From: Neisseria weaveri
Lineage (GTDB): Bacteria > Pseudomonadota > Gammaproteobacteria > Burkholderiales > Neisseriaceae
Direction: 5' to 3'
DNA length: 64,000 nucleotides
NCBI RefSeq assembly: GCF_900638685.1
Contig: NZ_LR134533.1
Location: 868,001 to 932,000, forward strand
Shown one piece after another: positions 28,729-36,396 of the stretch (position 1 is its first letter; each line of letters starts with the position of its first letter). Position numbers and translations under genes: made by a program. A model generated the notes under the pieces. It ran no database searches. It saw nothing but the letters and a program-made list of their open reading frames with translations, and had not been told where the DNA came from.

Positions 28729-28742
28729 ATTCGCTTGGCTGT

Positions 28743-30479
28743 TCAATGGCTTGGCGGTGGCTCTATGCCTATCAATACATAAAAACGTCCTTTTCCGTAT
28801 TTCTTGAATGTATAGCGGTTGTCTGTTTCATTGCGTTGCAGCCAGCCTATACCGTGCAAAACTTGGCAGGCTTTGTTTATGTCTGCGCCCGCCATGATTT
28901 CTTCAGAAAATACGGGCGGGATTATCCAGTATTCATCTAAACCTGCTTCATTCTCGGCGGCGGTTTGTGCGGGTCGCCTGTATCCTGCGTGTGCATGGTC
29001 TGTGTATGTACTGTTCCAGTTGGAAAAACGGGCAGTATCCGCAAACCGCGCCATAAATGCGGCGGTGGCTTCGATTATGCGGCGGTCTTCATATTTGCAA
29101 GCCCCGTTCAATTTATACCAGTCGTCAAAACATTGTTTTACCCCCGCCATGCCTACGCCTGCGGCAAGCCCCGTTATGTCGGTGGCAAGCTCTAAAGCGG
29201 CGGCGGTAATGGCAAAGCGGCGGGCAACGCGGGCGGCTTGGCTGTCTAAATCGGGCAGGGTTGCCATAAAGGCATTAAAGGCCGTCTGAATGGTTTTGCA
29301 GTCGGTGTTTTGTAGCTTGTTTATCCATTCTCTTGCAGCCGTGCCGTGATATTGCGCTGCGGCGGCTTGCAGGTGGTCGGATAATGCCGCGCCGCTTGGG
29401 TATCCGTGCAGGGTGTCGTAAATGCCGTAACGGGCGGCGGCGGGTATGCTGGGCAATCTTACGGCTTGCCCTGCTTCCCATTTTTCGCCCGCTCGTTCCA
29501 TGTAATTTTGTAGGCTGTATTCCCCTGTGGAAAACAGCAAAATCCGCCATTCTTGGGCGGCGCGGTTGCCGCCGTCTTTTGCGCCTTGCAGTTTGCTTTT
29601 GCCGTTGATAACTGAATAAGCCGTTTTGCTAATGGTTTTTGGGTGTGCTTCGCCGATTTCGTCTAAGACAAGTAAGCCGTCATTACGGGAAAGGGCGGCA
29701 TTGCTAAAGCCTAAATCCGTTCCCCGCCATGCCATTTTAATGGCGGCGGGGCTGCCCCATACGCTCAAGCCGACTAGTGCGGCGGTAGTTTTACCGTCGG
29801 AACTGTCTCCGTATAGGTGGAATCCGCCGTTTTGCTCATTCAAAAGGGATAGCAGGGGGGCGGCTAATGCTGTTCCTATGGCTAGGCATAAACGGCTGTT
29901 TCCCGCTGCTTTGGCGGCTATTTCGCGCTGCCATTGCTCAAGGCTTCCCGATACGGCATACGCGGCGGCTTGGCTGGTGTCTCCGTTGTAGATAACTTTT
30001 GCGGCGCGTTTGCCGTTTGGATTTGCCTGTATTACATCGCCATTTGGCAGGATATACGCCCCATCTATCCAGCCTGATTTGTCTGTTACGGTGTAGGGCG
30101 TGGTTTGGCCGTCTGTTTGCAGATAGTCGGCCAGCAATTCCCGCTTTCTGCGCCCGCTCATGATGGTTAGGCCGTAACTTTGCAGCCGCTGCCAGCTTGC
30201 AGGTGTGCCTATTTCCGCCATTGAAAGGGCGGCGGCTTTGCGCTGTCGGCTGATTGCGTCGCGCCATTGAATAACGCGGTAATGGCTGCCCTGCGTGTCC
30301 AATCCGCGCCCGATAATTTCAATACAATCAGATAGGCGCAATGGCGGCTTTTCGGTAATGTTCCCGTCTCTATTGCTTTCTACGGCGATATAAAAAACGC
30401 CGTTTTTATTGCATTCAAAATAGGGCTTGAGTGTTACTGCTTCAAACTCGGCAATTTCTGCGGTTTTTTCGTTTTTCAT
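28743..30479 (-). CDS. DUF927 superfamily 3-like replication helicase
   Basis: A 578-residue protein with an N-terminal DUF927 region (WRDAISRQRKAAALSMAEIGTPASWQRLQSYGLTIMSGRRKRELLADYLQ) and an ATPase core. Walker A is GDSSDGKTT (about 222-230) and Walker B GLLVLDEIGEA. It matches the C-terminal helicase part of P4 alpha and similar proteins from plasmids and islands. It stands 20 bp after the primase gene, so a function that is one polypeptide in P4 alpha is here split over two genes. The C-terminus probably binds the iterons located just downstream. A DUS occurs inside the gene at 29280. Confidence 0.88.
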   Translation of the reverse strand: MKNEKTAEIAEFEAVTLKPYFECNKNGVFYIAVESNRDGNITEKPPLRLSDCIEIIGRGLDTQGSHYRVIQWRDAISRQRKAAALSMAEIGTPASWQRLQSYGLTIMSGRRKRELLADYLQTDGQTTPYTVTDKSGWIDGAYILPNGDVIQANPNGKRAAKVIYNGDTSQAAAYAVSGSLEQWQREIAAKAAGNSRLCLAIGTALAAPLLSLLNEQNGGFHLYGDSSDGKTTAALVGLSVWGSPAAIKMAWRGTDLGFSNAALSRNDGLLVLDEIGEAHPKTISKTAYSVINGKSKLQGAKDGGNRAAQEWRILLFSTGEYSLQNYMERAGEKWEAGQAVRLPSIPAAARYGIYDTLHGYPSGAALSDHLQAAAAQYHGTAAREWINKLQNTDCKTIQTAFNAFMATLPDLDSQAARVARRFAITAAALELATDITGLAAGVGMAGVKQCFDDWYKLNGACKYEDRRIIEATAAFMARFADTARFSNWNSTYTDHAHAGYRRPAQTAAENEAGLDEYWIIPPVFSEEIMAGADINKACQVLHGIGWLQRNETDNRYTFKKYGKGRFYVLIGIEPPPSH

Positions 30480-30499
30480 GCTGTGCTTTCTCTGAATGG

Positions 30500-31576
30500 T
30501 TATTCTGCGTTTCGGGCGGCTTGGCGGTGGTTCAGTTCGTCTAAAGCGTCAAAGCCTGCCGTTTCGGGCTGCCATATCCGCGCCTTGGTGCCTGCCTTGA
30601 TGGCTCTTACTGCCAAGCTGTGGGCGGCTTTCATGCCCGTGCGGTTGTCGTCGTTGTCGGCGCAAATAAACAGTTCCTGCGTTTCAGACAGCCATACAAA
30701 CGAAGCCATGCCGTAAGCGGATAAGGCGGCAATGGCAGGCAGGTCGAAAAGGGCGCGGGCGGCTATGGCTGTTTCTATGCCTTCGGCAACAATCAGGCGG
30801 CCTTGTGCGTCAGGTTGGAAAAGGTGTACCGCTGCGCCTTTCAGGGCATCGGGTAAGCGGGATTGCATCTTTTTGGCGGGCAACGGCTCGCCTGTGTGGG
30901 GGTGGGCGGCCTGTAATTTGCCGTAAAGGCCGTCTGAATCGGGTTGCAGATAGGTTTTATGCAAGCCCTGTAATTGCCCGTCGGCGGTGGTTACGGCGGC
31001 CAGCATGGCGGGGAAATAGCCGATTAACAGCGGTTTGGCCGTTTGGCCGTCGGTGTCGGTTGCCCATAGGGGTAATGCGGGGTGGTAACGGATATTGAAG
31101 GCCGTCTGAAAAGCGGTATCAGGTATGCCGCGCCCGTGCAGATACTGCGCGGCAGGGTCTTGGCCGCTGATGGGTATGGCTTCGTGCCATAGATTCAGCA
31201 AGGCGGCCTGTTTGTCTTTCGGCGGGGTGGCAGGCTTGGCAGGGGGCAACGGGGCGCGGGGCTGGTGTTGCCCTGCTTGGCCGTCTGAAAAACCCAATAA
31301 GGCGGCGGTTTCGTTGGCGGCGGTGGCAAAGTCGTAGCCAAACACCAGCATAAGCAAGTCAAAGCCGCTGCCGCCGTCGGGGGTGCATTGGTTGCAGATA
31401 AACGCGCCCGTGCCTTGATAGTCGGTATAGCGGTAACGGTCTTTGCCGCCGCAATAGGGGCAGGGGCAATGTTTGCGGGGGTTAAGGTATTCACGGGGAA
31501 TGCCTAGCGCGGCATGGATTTCAGGCCAGCGGCCAGCGGCGGCGGCTTTCAGGTCGGATAGGTCGTAAGGTTTCAT
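30500..31576 (-). CDS. Toprim primase with zinc finger (P4 alpha N-terminal type)
   Basis: A 358-residue primase. A CHC2-like zinc finger comes first (CPCPYCGGKDRYRY...GAFICNQC, about 37-64). A Toprim domain follows, with acidic motifs VAEGIETAIAARAL and FICADNDDNRTG. It would make primers for element replication together with the DUF927 helicase. I start at MKPYDLSDLKAAA (ATG 31576), which is where the family begins; the frame runs upstream into the previous spacer. Three DUS-like sequences are inside the gene (near 30925, 31099, 31281), and they encode short inserts such as DSDGLYG. Confidence 0.88.
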   Translation of the reverse strand: MKPYDLSDLKAAAAGRWPEIHAALGIPREYLNPRKHCPCPYCGGKDRYRYTDYQGTGAFICNQCTPDGGSGFDLLMLVFGYDFATAANETAALLGFSDGQAGQHQPRAPLPPAKPATPPKDKQAALLNLWHEAIPISGQDPAAQYLHGRGIPDTAFQTAFNIRYHPALPLWATDTDGQTAKPLLIGYFPAMLAAVTTADGQLQGLHKTYLQPDSDGLYGKLQAAHPHTGEPLPAKKMQSRLPDALKGAAVHLFQPDAQGRLIVAEGIETAIAARALFDLPAIAALSAYGMASFVWLSETQELFICADNDDNRTGMKAAHSLAVRAIKAGTKARIWQPETAGFDALDELNHRQAARNAE

Positions 31577-31731
31577 ATTCACGGCATTTTTCCTTTCAGG
31601 CAGGCTTACCCCTATCCCCGCCGCCAATTGCGCGTATGGGCGGTCAGAAACGGGGTATGCACTGCGTATGGTTGCAGCCTGCCCGCCTATTGCCGTTTTC
31701 AGGCATAGGCAGGCGGGTTTCTGATTGGGGG

Positions 31732-32007
31732 TTAGGCGGATTGCGGGCGGGGTTTAATCGCTTGTTCTAGCAGTTCGCTGGAAAATGAAAGGGTGTTGAA
31801 TAGCTGTTCTTCGCGCTTGTCTTGGCCGCGTGAAAAAGTCGAAATGGCGGCAAGCATATCTATCACGCGCTCGATTTGAAGATAGGCGGCTTCATTCAGC
31901 AAAAAGCCGTCATGGTTTGAAAGGCATTGCGGGGTGTCGGAATCGCGGAAAACTGCTAAGGTTTCAGATGCTGGGGAATGTTGAGAAACAGAAGTTTGAT
32001 TTTTCAT
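31732..32007 (-). CDS. Small satellite protein of unknown function
   Basis: A 91-residue protein, MKNQTSVSQHSPASETLAV..., with a polar N-terminal 30 residues and a helical C-terminal half (LQIERVIDMLAAISTFSRGQDKREEQLFNTLSFSSELLEQAI). I do not recognise the family. The preceding leader ends AGAAAGGTAAACATC with an acceptable ribosome site. It is the first gene after the candidate immunity leader, followed 155 bp later by the primase. Comparable positions in P4-like elements hold small regulators. Confidence 0.65.
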   Translation of the reverse strand: MKNQTSVSQHSPASETLAVFRDSDTPQCLSNHDGFLLNEAAYLQIERVIDMLAAISTFSRGQDKREEQLFNTLSFSSELLEQAIKPRPQSA

Positions 32008-32322
32008 GATGTTTACCTTTCTATCTGGTCTTTCCGCCGCCGCTCACGTTCCTACGCGTGGGGCGGCAGACAAAGGGCAAAGGGTAGGAAACTGGCAGAT
32101 AGTACCAGTGGGCATAAAGCCCGCTTTGCCCCCGCCTGCCATTGAAAAAGGTAAAACAAGGGGAATGCAAACAATAGAAACGCCGCTGATATTCGGGCTA
32201 TCGGGTAGCTCTGATATTCGGGGCGGCTTGTTTGCCTATCTATTCAGCTTCCTACGGCTGGTTACTGGATTTACAGTAACGCGACCATTATTGCCCCCCG
32301 TTTTTTTCCTGTCAAGCGTTTT
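32008..32322 (-). ncRNA. Leader with candidate P4/C4-type antisense immunity RNA
   Basis: 315 bp between two same-strand genes without a convincing reading frame on that strand. On the minus strand the heptamer GTAGGAA occurs near 32250-32256 and again near 32049-32055. Between them, at 32084-32090, is its complement TTCCTAC. The complementarity of the middle to the first block extends to CTATCT..CAG.TTCCTAC (about 16 of 20). This A-B-C layout is like the P4 immunity leader, where CI RNA pairs with two flanking target sequences and causes early termination. It also has a strong GTTACTG/CAGTAAC hairpin (32261-32280) and a doubled CTGATATTCGG (32185, 32211). Candidate only. Confidence 0.5.
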
Positions 32323-32964
32323 TTAACGATACGTCGCTAAAATGGCTCGCTCTGTGTCGGATAATGGCGGCTCTTGGGCGGGGGCAACAACGCCCGATAA
32401 ATCCTTAATGGCGGCTTCCAATTCGTCCAATTCTGCTTGAAGTTGAGCGGCGCGGTCTTCTAAATCGGCTATGGTTTCGTGTCGCTCTGATACGCTGGGC
32501 AGGTCTTCATTGCCCCATTGATGGCCGCTTTGGTCGATAATGTCCATGATTTTCCCGTGTATCGCTTCGGGTATCAGCCAGCAAAGGGCGCGGCGCATGG
32601 TGCGGGTGTCGTCGGTGGTGTTGTTTAATACATTCGCCCTTGTTTCGCTGAAAATCCAGCCTAAGCCGCGCCCGTTTGCAGAAAGTTCTAAGTTTTCCAT
32701 GCTAATCATGTTTGCTGCTTTATCCATAGACGATACGGGCGTAAACATGGCTTTCCCCATGTCATTTGTGTATTTGTCGGCTTCGGTTTGAATGTTTTTC
32801 ATCAATAACGCGGAAAAATCGGCTTTTGATACGGGTAGCTCTTTCAAGCGTCTGATTTCGGCTTTGGCTTGATTCAGTTCGGCCAGCTTTTCGGCGTGTT
32901 GCTGCTTGATTTTGCTGGTTTCGCCTTTGATGCTTTCTAAAATACTTTTTACGCTGTTTTTCAT
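32323..32964 (-). CDS. Satellite protein with coiled coils, unknown function
   Basis: A 213-residue protein that I do not recognise. It is highly charged, with a coiled-coil start (SIKGETSKIKQQHAEKLAELNQAKAEIRRLKE, about 12-43) and another near the C-terminus (TIADLEDRAAQLQAELDELEAAIKDL, about 165-190). The middle part has Trp and Arg residues (GRGLGWIFSETRANVL, RTMRRALCWLIPEA). Coiled-coil proteins placed beside a prohead protease are often scaffolds or size-determining factors. That is an inference from position, not from sequence likeness. Confidence 0.7.
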   Translation of the reverse strand: MKNSVKSILESIKGETSKIKQQHAEKLAELNQAKAEIRRLKELPVSKADFSALLMKNIQTEADKYTNDMGKAMFTPVSSMDKAANMISMENLELSANGRGLGWIFSETRANVLNNTTDDTRTMRRALCWLIPEAIHGKIMDIIDQSGHQWGNEDLPSVSERHETIADLEDRAAQLQAELDELEAAIKDLSGVVAPAQEPPLSDTERAILATYR

Positions 32965-32981
32965 GGTGGTTTTCTTTCGGT

Positions 32982-33716
32982 TTAATAATTGGTTTTATGC
33001 AGGCAAGCTCTTACGGCCTGTTCGTAACTTACGCCGTGTTCTTGCTGATACTGAATGGCTAGGCGGTGCAGTTTTTGCGATTCGTTGCCGCTGCTGTGTG
33101 TTTCTACTAACGCCCGTAAAAACTGTATTGCCTGCGCTTTCTCGTGGTCTTCGGCAAAACAAACGCCGCTTTCAATCGGCCTGCCGCTGCCCAATACGAT
33201 ATGCGCCGCTTTTTCATAGCTGATGCCGTGGCGGGCTGCGTAATACGTTACGCGCTCGTGGTCGCTTTGCGGCTCGCTGAAGTTCAGTTCTACCGCGCCG
33301 CCGCTTAGGCCGTCTGAAAAGTTTAGGGCTTCCATGTTTTTAACGGCGGGGTTGTTTAGAAAGGCTACATGGTCTAATACCATGCCAGCGGCTGCCCCTA
33401 ATTGCGTAAACCCCGCTGAAACCGCCCGCAATGCGCCCCGCCGCACTTTGGATAATAGGCTGTCGTTGATATAGGCATGGGCGTATATCTTGCCGTTGTT
33501 AAATTCCAGCTTGTCGATTACGCCCATCGGCTCATGGCTACGGCGGGAATATTCGGGCGGGTGGTCGATATACAAAGGGGCATTTCTGGTTTCTCTGCTG
33601 TTGTATTCGTTTACAACGGATTCCAAAAGGCTATCGGGGTAAGTTCTTGTGATACCTTTGCTGCTTCTATGCGTTCCCGATTGGAAAATCTGAAAGCGTT
33701 TAAGAGTTAGGTTCAT
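32982..33716 (-). CDS. Prohead-protease-like protein (S78/Mu I type)
   Basis: A 244-residue protein whose N-terminal 130 residues look like a phage prohead protease. PLYIDHPPEY contains the likely catalytic His52 and LRAVSAGF the likely Ser100. Between them MGVIDKLEFNNGKIYAHAYI follows the usual strand pattern, and DHVAFLNNPAVKNME is the normal domain end. The C-terminal part has two similar helical segments (HGISYEKAAHIVLG and HGVSYEQAVRACL). In phages this protein cleaves scaffold and capsid; no capsid gene exists in this element. It could act on helper-phage capsids. A DUS at 33309 encodes FSDGL within the protein. Overlaps the mor-like gene by 17 bp. Confidence 0.68.
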   Translation of the reverse strand: MNLTLKRFQIFQSGTHRSSKGITRTYPDSLLESVVNEYNSRETRNAPLYIDHPPEYSRRSHEPMGVIDKLEFNNGKIYAHAYINDSLLSKVRRGALRAVSAGFTQLGAAAGMVLDHVAFLNNPAVKNMEALNFSDGLSGGAVELNFSEPQSDHERVTYYAARHGISYEKAAHIVLGSGRPIESGVCFAEDHEKAQAIQFLRALVETHSSGNESQKLHRLAIQYQQEHGVSYEQAVRACLHKTNY

Positions 33717-34023
33717 GCTTTTTACTCTTGATTATTTTGTAAATATGCGCCAAAGAAAGCCCGTATTTACGGGAAAGTTCGCCCGTTGAATAATTGCCGC
33801 TTTCAAAATCTTCAACAATGGCTAAGTTTCGCTCTTCTATTGAGTGCTTTTGCTGGATTTTGAAATAAACCAATTGCCCGCCAAACGCGGCGGCCATGCC
33901 ATCTGCTAATGCAAGGCTTACAGATGCGATTACATTAGGCTTAATGCCAAAACCGCGCATAATTTCCGCGCTTTTATCGTGAATAAAATTTAATACATCG
34001 TCGCCAGTAAAGTTATTTGACAT
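33700..34023 (-). CDS. Mor-family transcription activator
   Basis: A 107-residue protein with the Mor/C layout of Mu-like phages: an N-terminal dimerisation part (GDDVLNFIHDKSAEIMRGFGIKPNVIASVSLALADGMAAAFGGQLVYFKI) and a C-terminal helix-turn-helix (GNYSTGELSRKYGLSLAHIYKIIKSKK). Mor activates middle or late promoters. Here it would turn on the following capsid-interference or replication genes. ATG 34023 follows GGAGATATAGC. It begins 1 bp after the gam-like stop. Confidence in the family is high; the target promoter is not known. Confidence 0.85.
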   Translation of the reverse strand: MSNNFTGDDVLNFIHDKSAEIMRGFGIKPNVIASVSLALADGMAAAFGGQLVYFKIQQKHSIEERNLAIVEDFESGNYSTGELSRKYGLSLAHIYKIIKSKKHEPNS

Positions 34024-34024
34024 G

Positions 34025-34495
34025 CTATATCTCCAATTCGATATTAATCGTTTCGCCTGCTGGGATAATCTCCAGCCCATCAATCGGCTTGGCTTGCAGC
34101 GTGTCGATTTCCTGAAGAATTGCGGTTTTGTTGATTTCTTCTCGGCAGTAAATCCAGCGGCTTAAGCGGCGGCGTTTGATTGACTTGATAACGTCTTCAA
34201 TATCGCCCGTAACCTTTACACTGGGGCGGCCTTTTCGCCATTTGATGCAGCCTGTGCCGATTTTGGCCGTCTGCCCTTTGCCGCCTGTAAGCTCGGATTT
34301 ATGGCTTTCGGCGTATGCTTTGATTTTTGATTCTAAGTCTTGCAACGCGGCGGCATCGGCGGCGGTCGCTTCGTGGTGTTTGGCTTTCAATGCAGCGGTT
34401 TTTTCGGCCAGCTTGACTACGGCCTTGTCTAGCTTTCGGCTTAATGCGCCGTATTGTTTCATAGCGGCGTTAATGTCAAATGCAGCGGCATTCAT
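34025..34495 (-). CDS. Mu Gam-like DNA-end-binding protein
   Basis: A 156-residue Gam-family protein, which binds double-stranded DNA ends and shields them from exonucleases. The family pattern of two long helices (LDKAVVKLAEKTAALKAKHHEATAADAAALQDLESKIKAYAESHKSEL) is followed by KTGTGCIKWRKG-type strands (TAKIGTGCIKWRKGRPSVKV). The end is GLEIIPAGETINIELE. It overlaps alpA by 4 bp. In a satellite it may protect replicating linear ends or inhibit host RecBCD-like nuclease. Confidence 0.88.
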   Translation of the reverse strand: MNAAAFDINAAMKQYGALSRKLDKAVVKLAEKTAALKAKHHEATAADAAALQDLESKIKAYAESHKSELTGGKGQTAKIGTGCIKWRKGRPSVKVTGDIEDVIKSIKRRRLSRWIYCREEINKTAILQEIDTLQAKPIDGLEIIPAGETINIELEI

Positions 34496-34704
34496 GCTGT
34501 TTCCTTTCTTCTTTCTGCCAGTTTTTCAATGTATGCGGATATTTCGCTATCCAGCCAGCCCGTTACATTGGCCGAAACCTTAAACGGGCGGGGAAATGCG
34601 GGGTCATAAAGGCGGTGTTTTGGATTGGTTTTGTACCAAACGGCAGATGCGGAAATGCCAAGCCGCTCGGCCACGTCTTGTACGCGTATTACTTTTAGTT
34701 CCAT
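34492..34704 (-). CDS. AlpA-like regulator/excisionase
   Basis: A 70-residue MerR-like helix-turn-helix protein: VIRVQDVAERLGISASAVWYKTNPKHRLYDPAFPRPFKVSANVTGWLDSEISAYIEKLAERR. The sequence fits the AlpA family, which in P4-like elements controls integrase expression and excision. ATG 34704 is chosen because the domain begins there; 21 more codons upstream lack family likeness. It overlaps the gam-like gene (ATGA) and is first in the operon after a region with inverted-repeat operators. Confidence 0.85.
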   Translation of the reverse strand: MELKVIRVQDVAERLGISASAVWYKTNPKHRLYDPAFPRPFKVSANVTGWLDSEISAYIEKLAERRKETA

Positions 34705-34773
34705 TCGAGATAATCCCGTCCAATGCGGTAAAAGCCGTATTGTTTTAAAATAAATAGTCGCTTTCAAGTGCCG

Positions 34774-34839
34774 TATTTCACTGTGTGTAACGCCTTTTCA
34801 CTATGTGAAACAGCTATGAAATGAAACATTGTTTCATTT
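34774..34839. promoter_or_regulatory. Palindromic operators upstream of alpA
   Basis: Three symmetric sites lie close together: TTTCACTGTGTGTAA (34776-34790, imperfect), TTTCAC-TAT-GTGAAA (34796-34810, perfect) and AAATGAAACA-T-TGTTTCATTT (34819-34839, perfect). They share the GAAA/TTTC element. Such sites between integrase and the regulatory operon should bind a repressor or the AlpA protein. No repressor gene is recognised in the element, so the binding protein may be host- or helper-encoded. Confidence 0.6.
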
Positions 34840-34935
34840 TTAAAATTGGATATTTAAAAATTTGAAATAGCTGGTCTTTTTGATTTGTTTTAAATTAAAT
34901 TTAATTTAAGAAAAATTGGGTAAAGAAATTTAAAA

Positions 34936-34970
34936 TAAAAAAACCGACAAGGCGCGGGGCTTTGTCGGTT
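34936..34970 (-). terminator. Integrase terminator
   Basis: On the minus strand AACCGACAAAG and CTTGTCGGTT pair around a GC-rich loop, followed by TTTTTTT. It lies 32 bp after the integrase stop. A DUS half (TTTTCAGACGGCCT at 34984) is next to it. Confidence 0.88.
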
Positions 34971-35001
34971 GTTGGATAATTCGTTTTCAGACGGCCTATT
35001 C

Positions 35002-36213
35002 TTATCGGGCTGCTTCACTCTCAATCATCGCGCGGGCTTGGTTATACCGTTCCCGCAAATAATCTGAATACCATTGCATCATTTCTACCCTATGCGGCCA
35101 GTATTCCGCCCGATTGTAGGCGGCGCGGATTTTGTCTTTCAGCACATGGGCAAGCTGCCGTTCTATGGCATCGGGGTTAAAGTTCTGTTCGTTTAATATA
35201 CTGCTTGCCAAGCTGCGGAATCCGTGCGGCGTAGCCGTGCCTTTATATCCTAGCCGCTCGATAATTCGGTTTAGGGTGGCTTCGCTGATAAATCCTGCCG
35301 TTTTTGTGCGGCTGGGGAATAAATAGGGTGTTTGCCCCGTGTGGCCGTGTAGCTCTTGCAGTAATTCCAGCGTCCAATCTGAAAGCGGTATCACATGGGC
35401 GCGGGGTAGCTTCATTCGCTCGGCGGGGATAGTCCATGTTTTCGCCTGCCAGTCTATTTCATGCCATTGGCCGCCGCGTAATTCGGTGCTTCTTACGAAC
35501 ACCAGCATAACCAGCATTACAGCTATGCGGTTTTGCGGGTCAATATCGGCCAATATCAAGCGGCGGTAAAACTCGGCCAGCTCTTCACGGGGCAAGGCGG
35601 GTAAATGGCGGGTTTCCGCTTTGGCTAAAAAGCCGCGTAATGGTGCGGCGGGGTTACGGTCGGTTATTTCCAGCATGGCGGCATAGCCATATACGGCGGC
35701 TATCCATTGCCTGATTTTTTCAGCGGTGGCGGTTGCATTGCGGGCGGCTATGCGCTCGATTATGGCTTTCACGTCTGCTACGGCTATACCGTCTATCTGT
35801 TGCCCGCCGATATACGGGAAAACGTCTTTTGAAAAGTGATTGAGAATGCGGGTGGCATTGTCGGGCTTCCAGCGGTGCAGGTTCTCGCTATGCCATCGGC
35901 GCGTTATTGCTTCAAAGGTATTGAGTAGGGCTGCCTGCCGCTCTTGCTTGGCCTGTTGCTTGGCTGCGCTGGGGTCTTGCCCTGTTGCAATCAGGCGGCG
36001 GGCATTTTCGGCGGCTTCTCGGGCTTCGCTTAAAGAAACGGCGGGATATTTGCCGATTGAAAGTAATTTTTCTTTGCCGTCTATGCGGTATTTCAGCCGC
36101 CATAACTTCCCGCCCGCTGGTGTAACCTGTAAAAACATACCCTTGCCATCTGCCAGTTTGTATGGCTTGGCGGCGGGCTTGGCATTCTTTATTTGGCGGT
36201 CATTTAGCGGCAT
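35002..36213 (-). CDS. int: P4-type tyrosine integrase
   Basis: A 403-residue tyrosine recombinase. It starts with the DUF4102 arm-binding domain typical of the P4/phage-island class (MPLNDRQIKNAKPAAKPYKLADGKGMFLQVTPAGGKLWRLKYRIDGKEKLLSIGKYPAVSLSEARE). The catalytic domain has Arg in RSTELRGGQW, His-x-x-Arg in HGFRSLASSI, His in LAHVLKD and the nucleophile Tyr in AAYNRAEYW. The gene is next to the tRNA-Leu it targets. No Shine-Dalgarno precedes the ATG; instead a hairpin ends two bases upstream, which may control its translation. A terminator follows the stop. Confidence 0.95.
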   Translation of the reverse strand: MPLNDRQIKNAKPAAKPYKLADGKGMFLQVTPAGGKLWRLKYRIDGKEKLLSIGKYPAVSLSEAREAAENARRLIATGQDPSAAKQQAKQERQAALLNTFEAITRRWHSENLHRWKPDNATRILNHFSKDVFPYIGGQQIDGIAVADVKAIIERIAARNATATAEKIRQWIAAVYGYAAMLEITDRNPAAPLRGFLAKAETRHLPALPREELAEFYRRLILADIDPQNRIAVMLVMLVFVRSTELRGGQWHEIDWQAKTWTIPAERMKLPRAHVIPLSDWTLELLQELHGHTGQTPYLFPSRTKTAGFISEATLNRIIERLGYKGTATPHGFRSLASSILNEQNFNPDAIERQLAHVLKDKIRAAYNRAEYWPHRVEMMQWYSDYLRERYNQARAMIESEAAR

Positions 36214-36215
36214 TT

Positions 36216-36264
36216 GGGGGTATTTTTTTAGGGGTGTTTTTCAGATACCCCTAAATATACCCCC
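36216..36264 (-). promoter_or_regulatory. Two-tier hairpin in integrase leader
   Basis: On the minus strand GGGGGTAT (36257-36264) pairs with ATACCCCC (36216-36223), and inside it TTAGGGGT (36247-36254) pairs with ACCCCTAA (36228-36235). The outer arm ends two bases before the integrase ATG, where a ribosome site should be. The relic at 27840-27886 has different bases but the same two helices (ACGGTA/TACCGT and GCGGTAT/ATATTGC with G-U pairs). The pairing is therefore conserved while the sequence is not. Confidence 0.72.
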
Positions 36265-36265
36265 G

Positions 36266-36386
36266 TTTTTTGGTTTATTCAATTAGACGGGATTTTACTG
36301 TATTGGATAATTAAGGCCGTCTGAAAACACCTTTAATCAGGCTGTAAGCCTTGCTATGCTTGAATCTTGGTTTATGGCGTTAGACG
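36266..36386. repeat. 121-bp direct repeat, right copy
   Basis: Direct repeat of 27889-28009 (see there). It forms the region between the integrase leader hairpin and the tRNA terminator, contains one DUS, and ends GGCGTTAGACG followed by GTATTAGACG. Confidence 0.92.
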
Positions 36387-36396
36387 GTATTAGACG

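Noticed and set aside
32006-32326. Plus-strand frame of 106 codons in the satellite leader
   Set aside because: It has no ribosome site, opposes all other genes of the element and lies over the candidate antisense-RNA region. Similar antisense frames over P4-type immunity regions are probably annotation artefacts.
30500-36213. Full Mu-like prophage
   Set aside because: Gam, Mor and a protease-like gene recall Mu, but no MuA/MuB transposase, capsid, tail or lysis genes are present and the integrase is of the P4 type at a tRNA.
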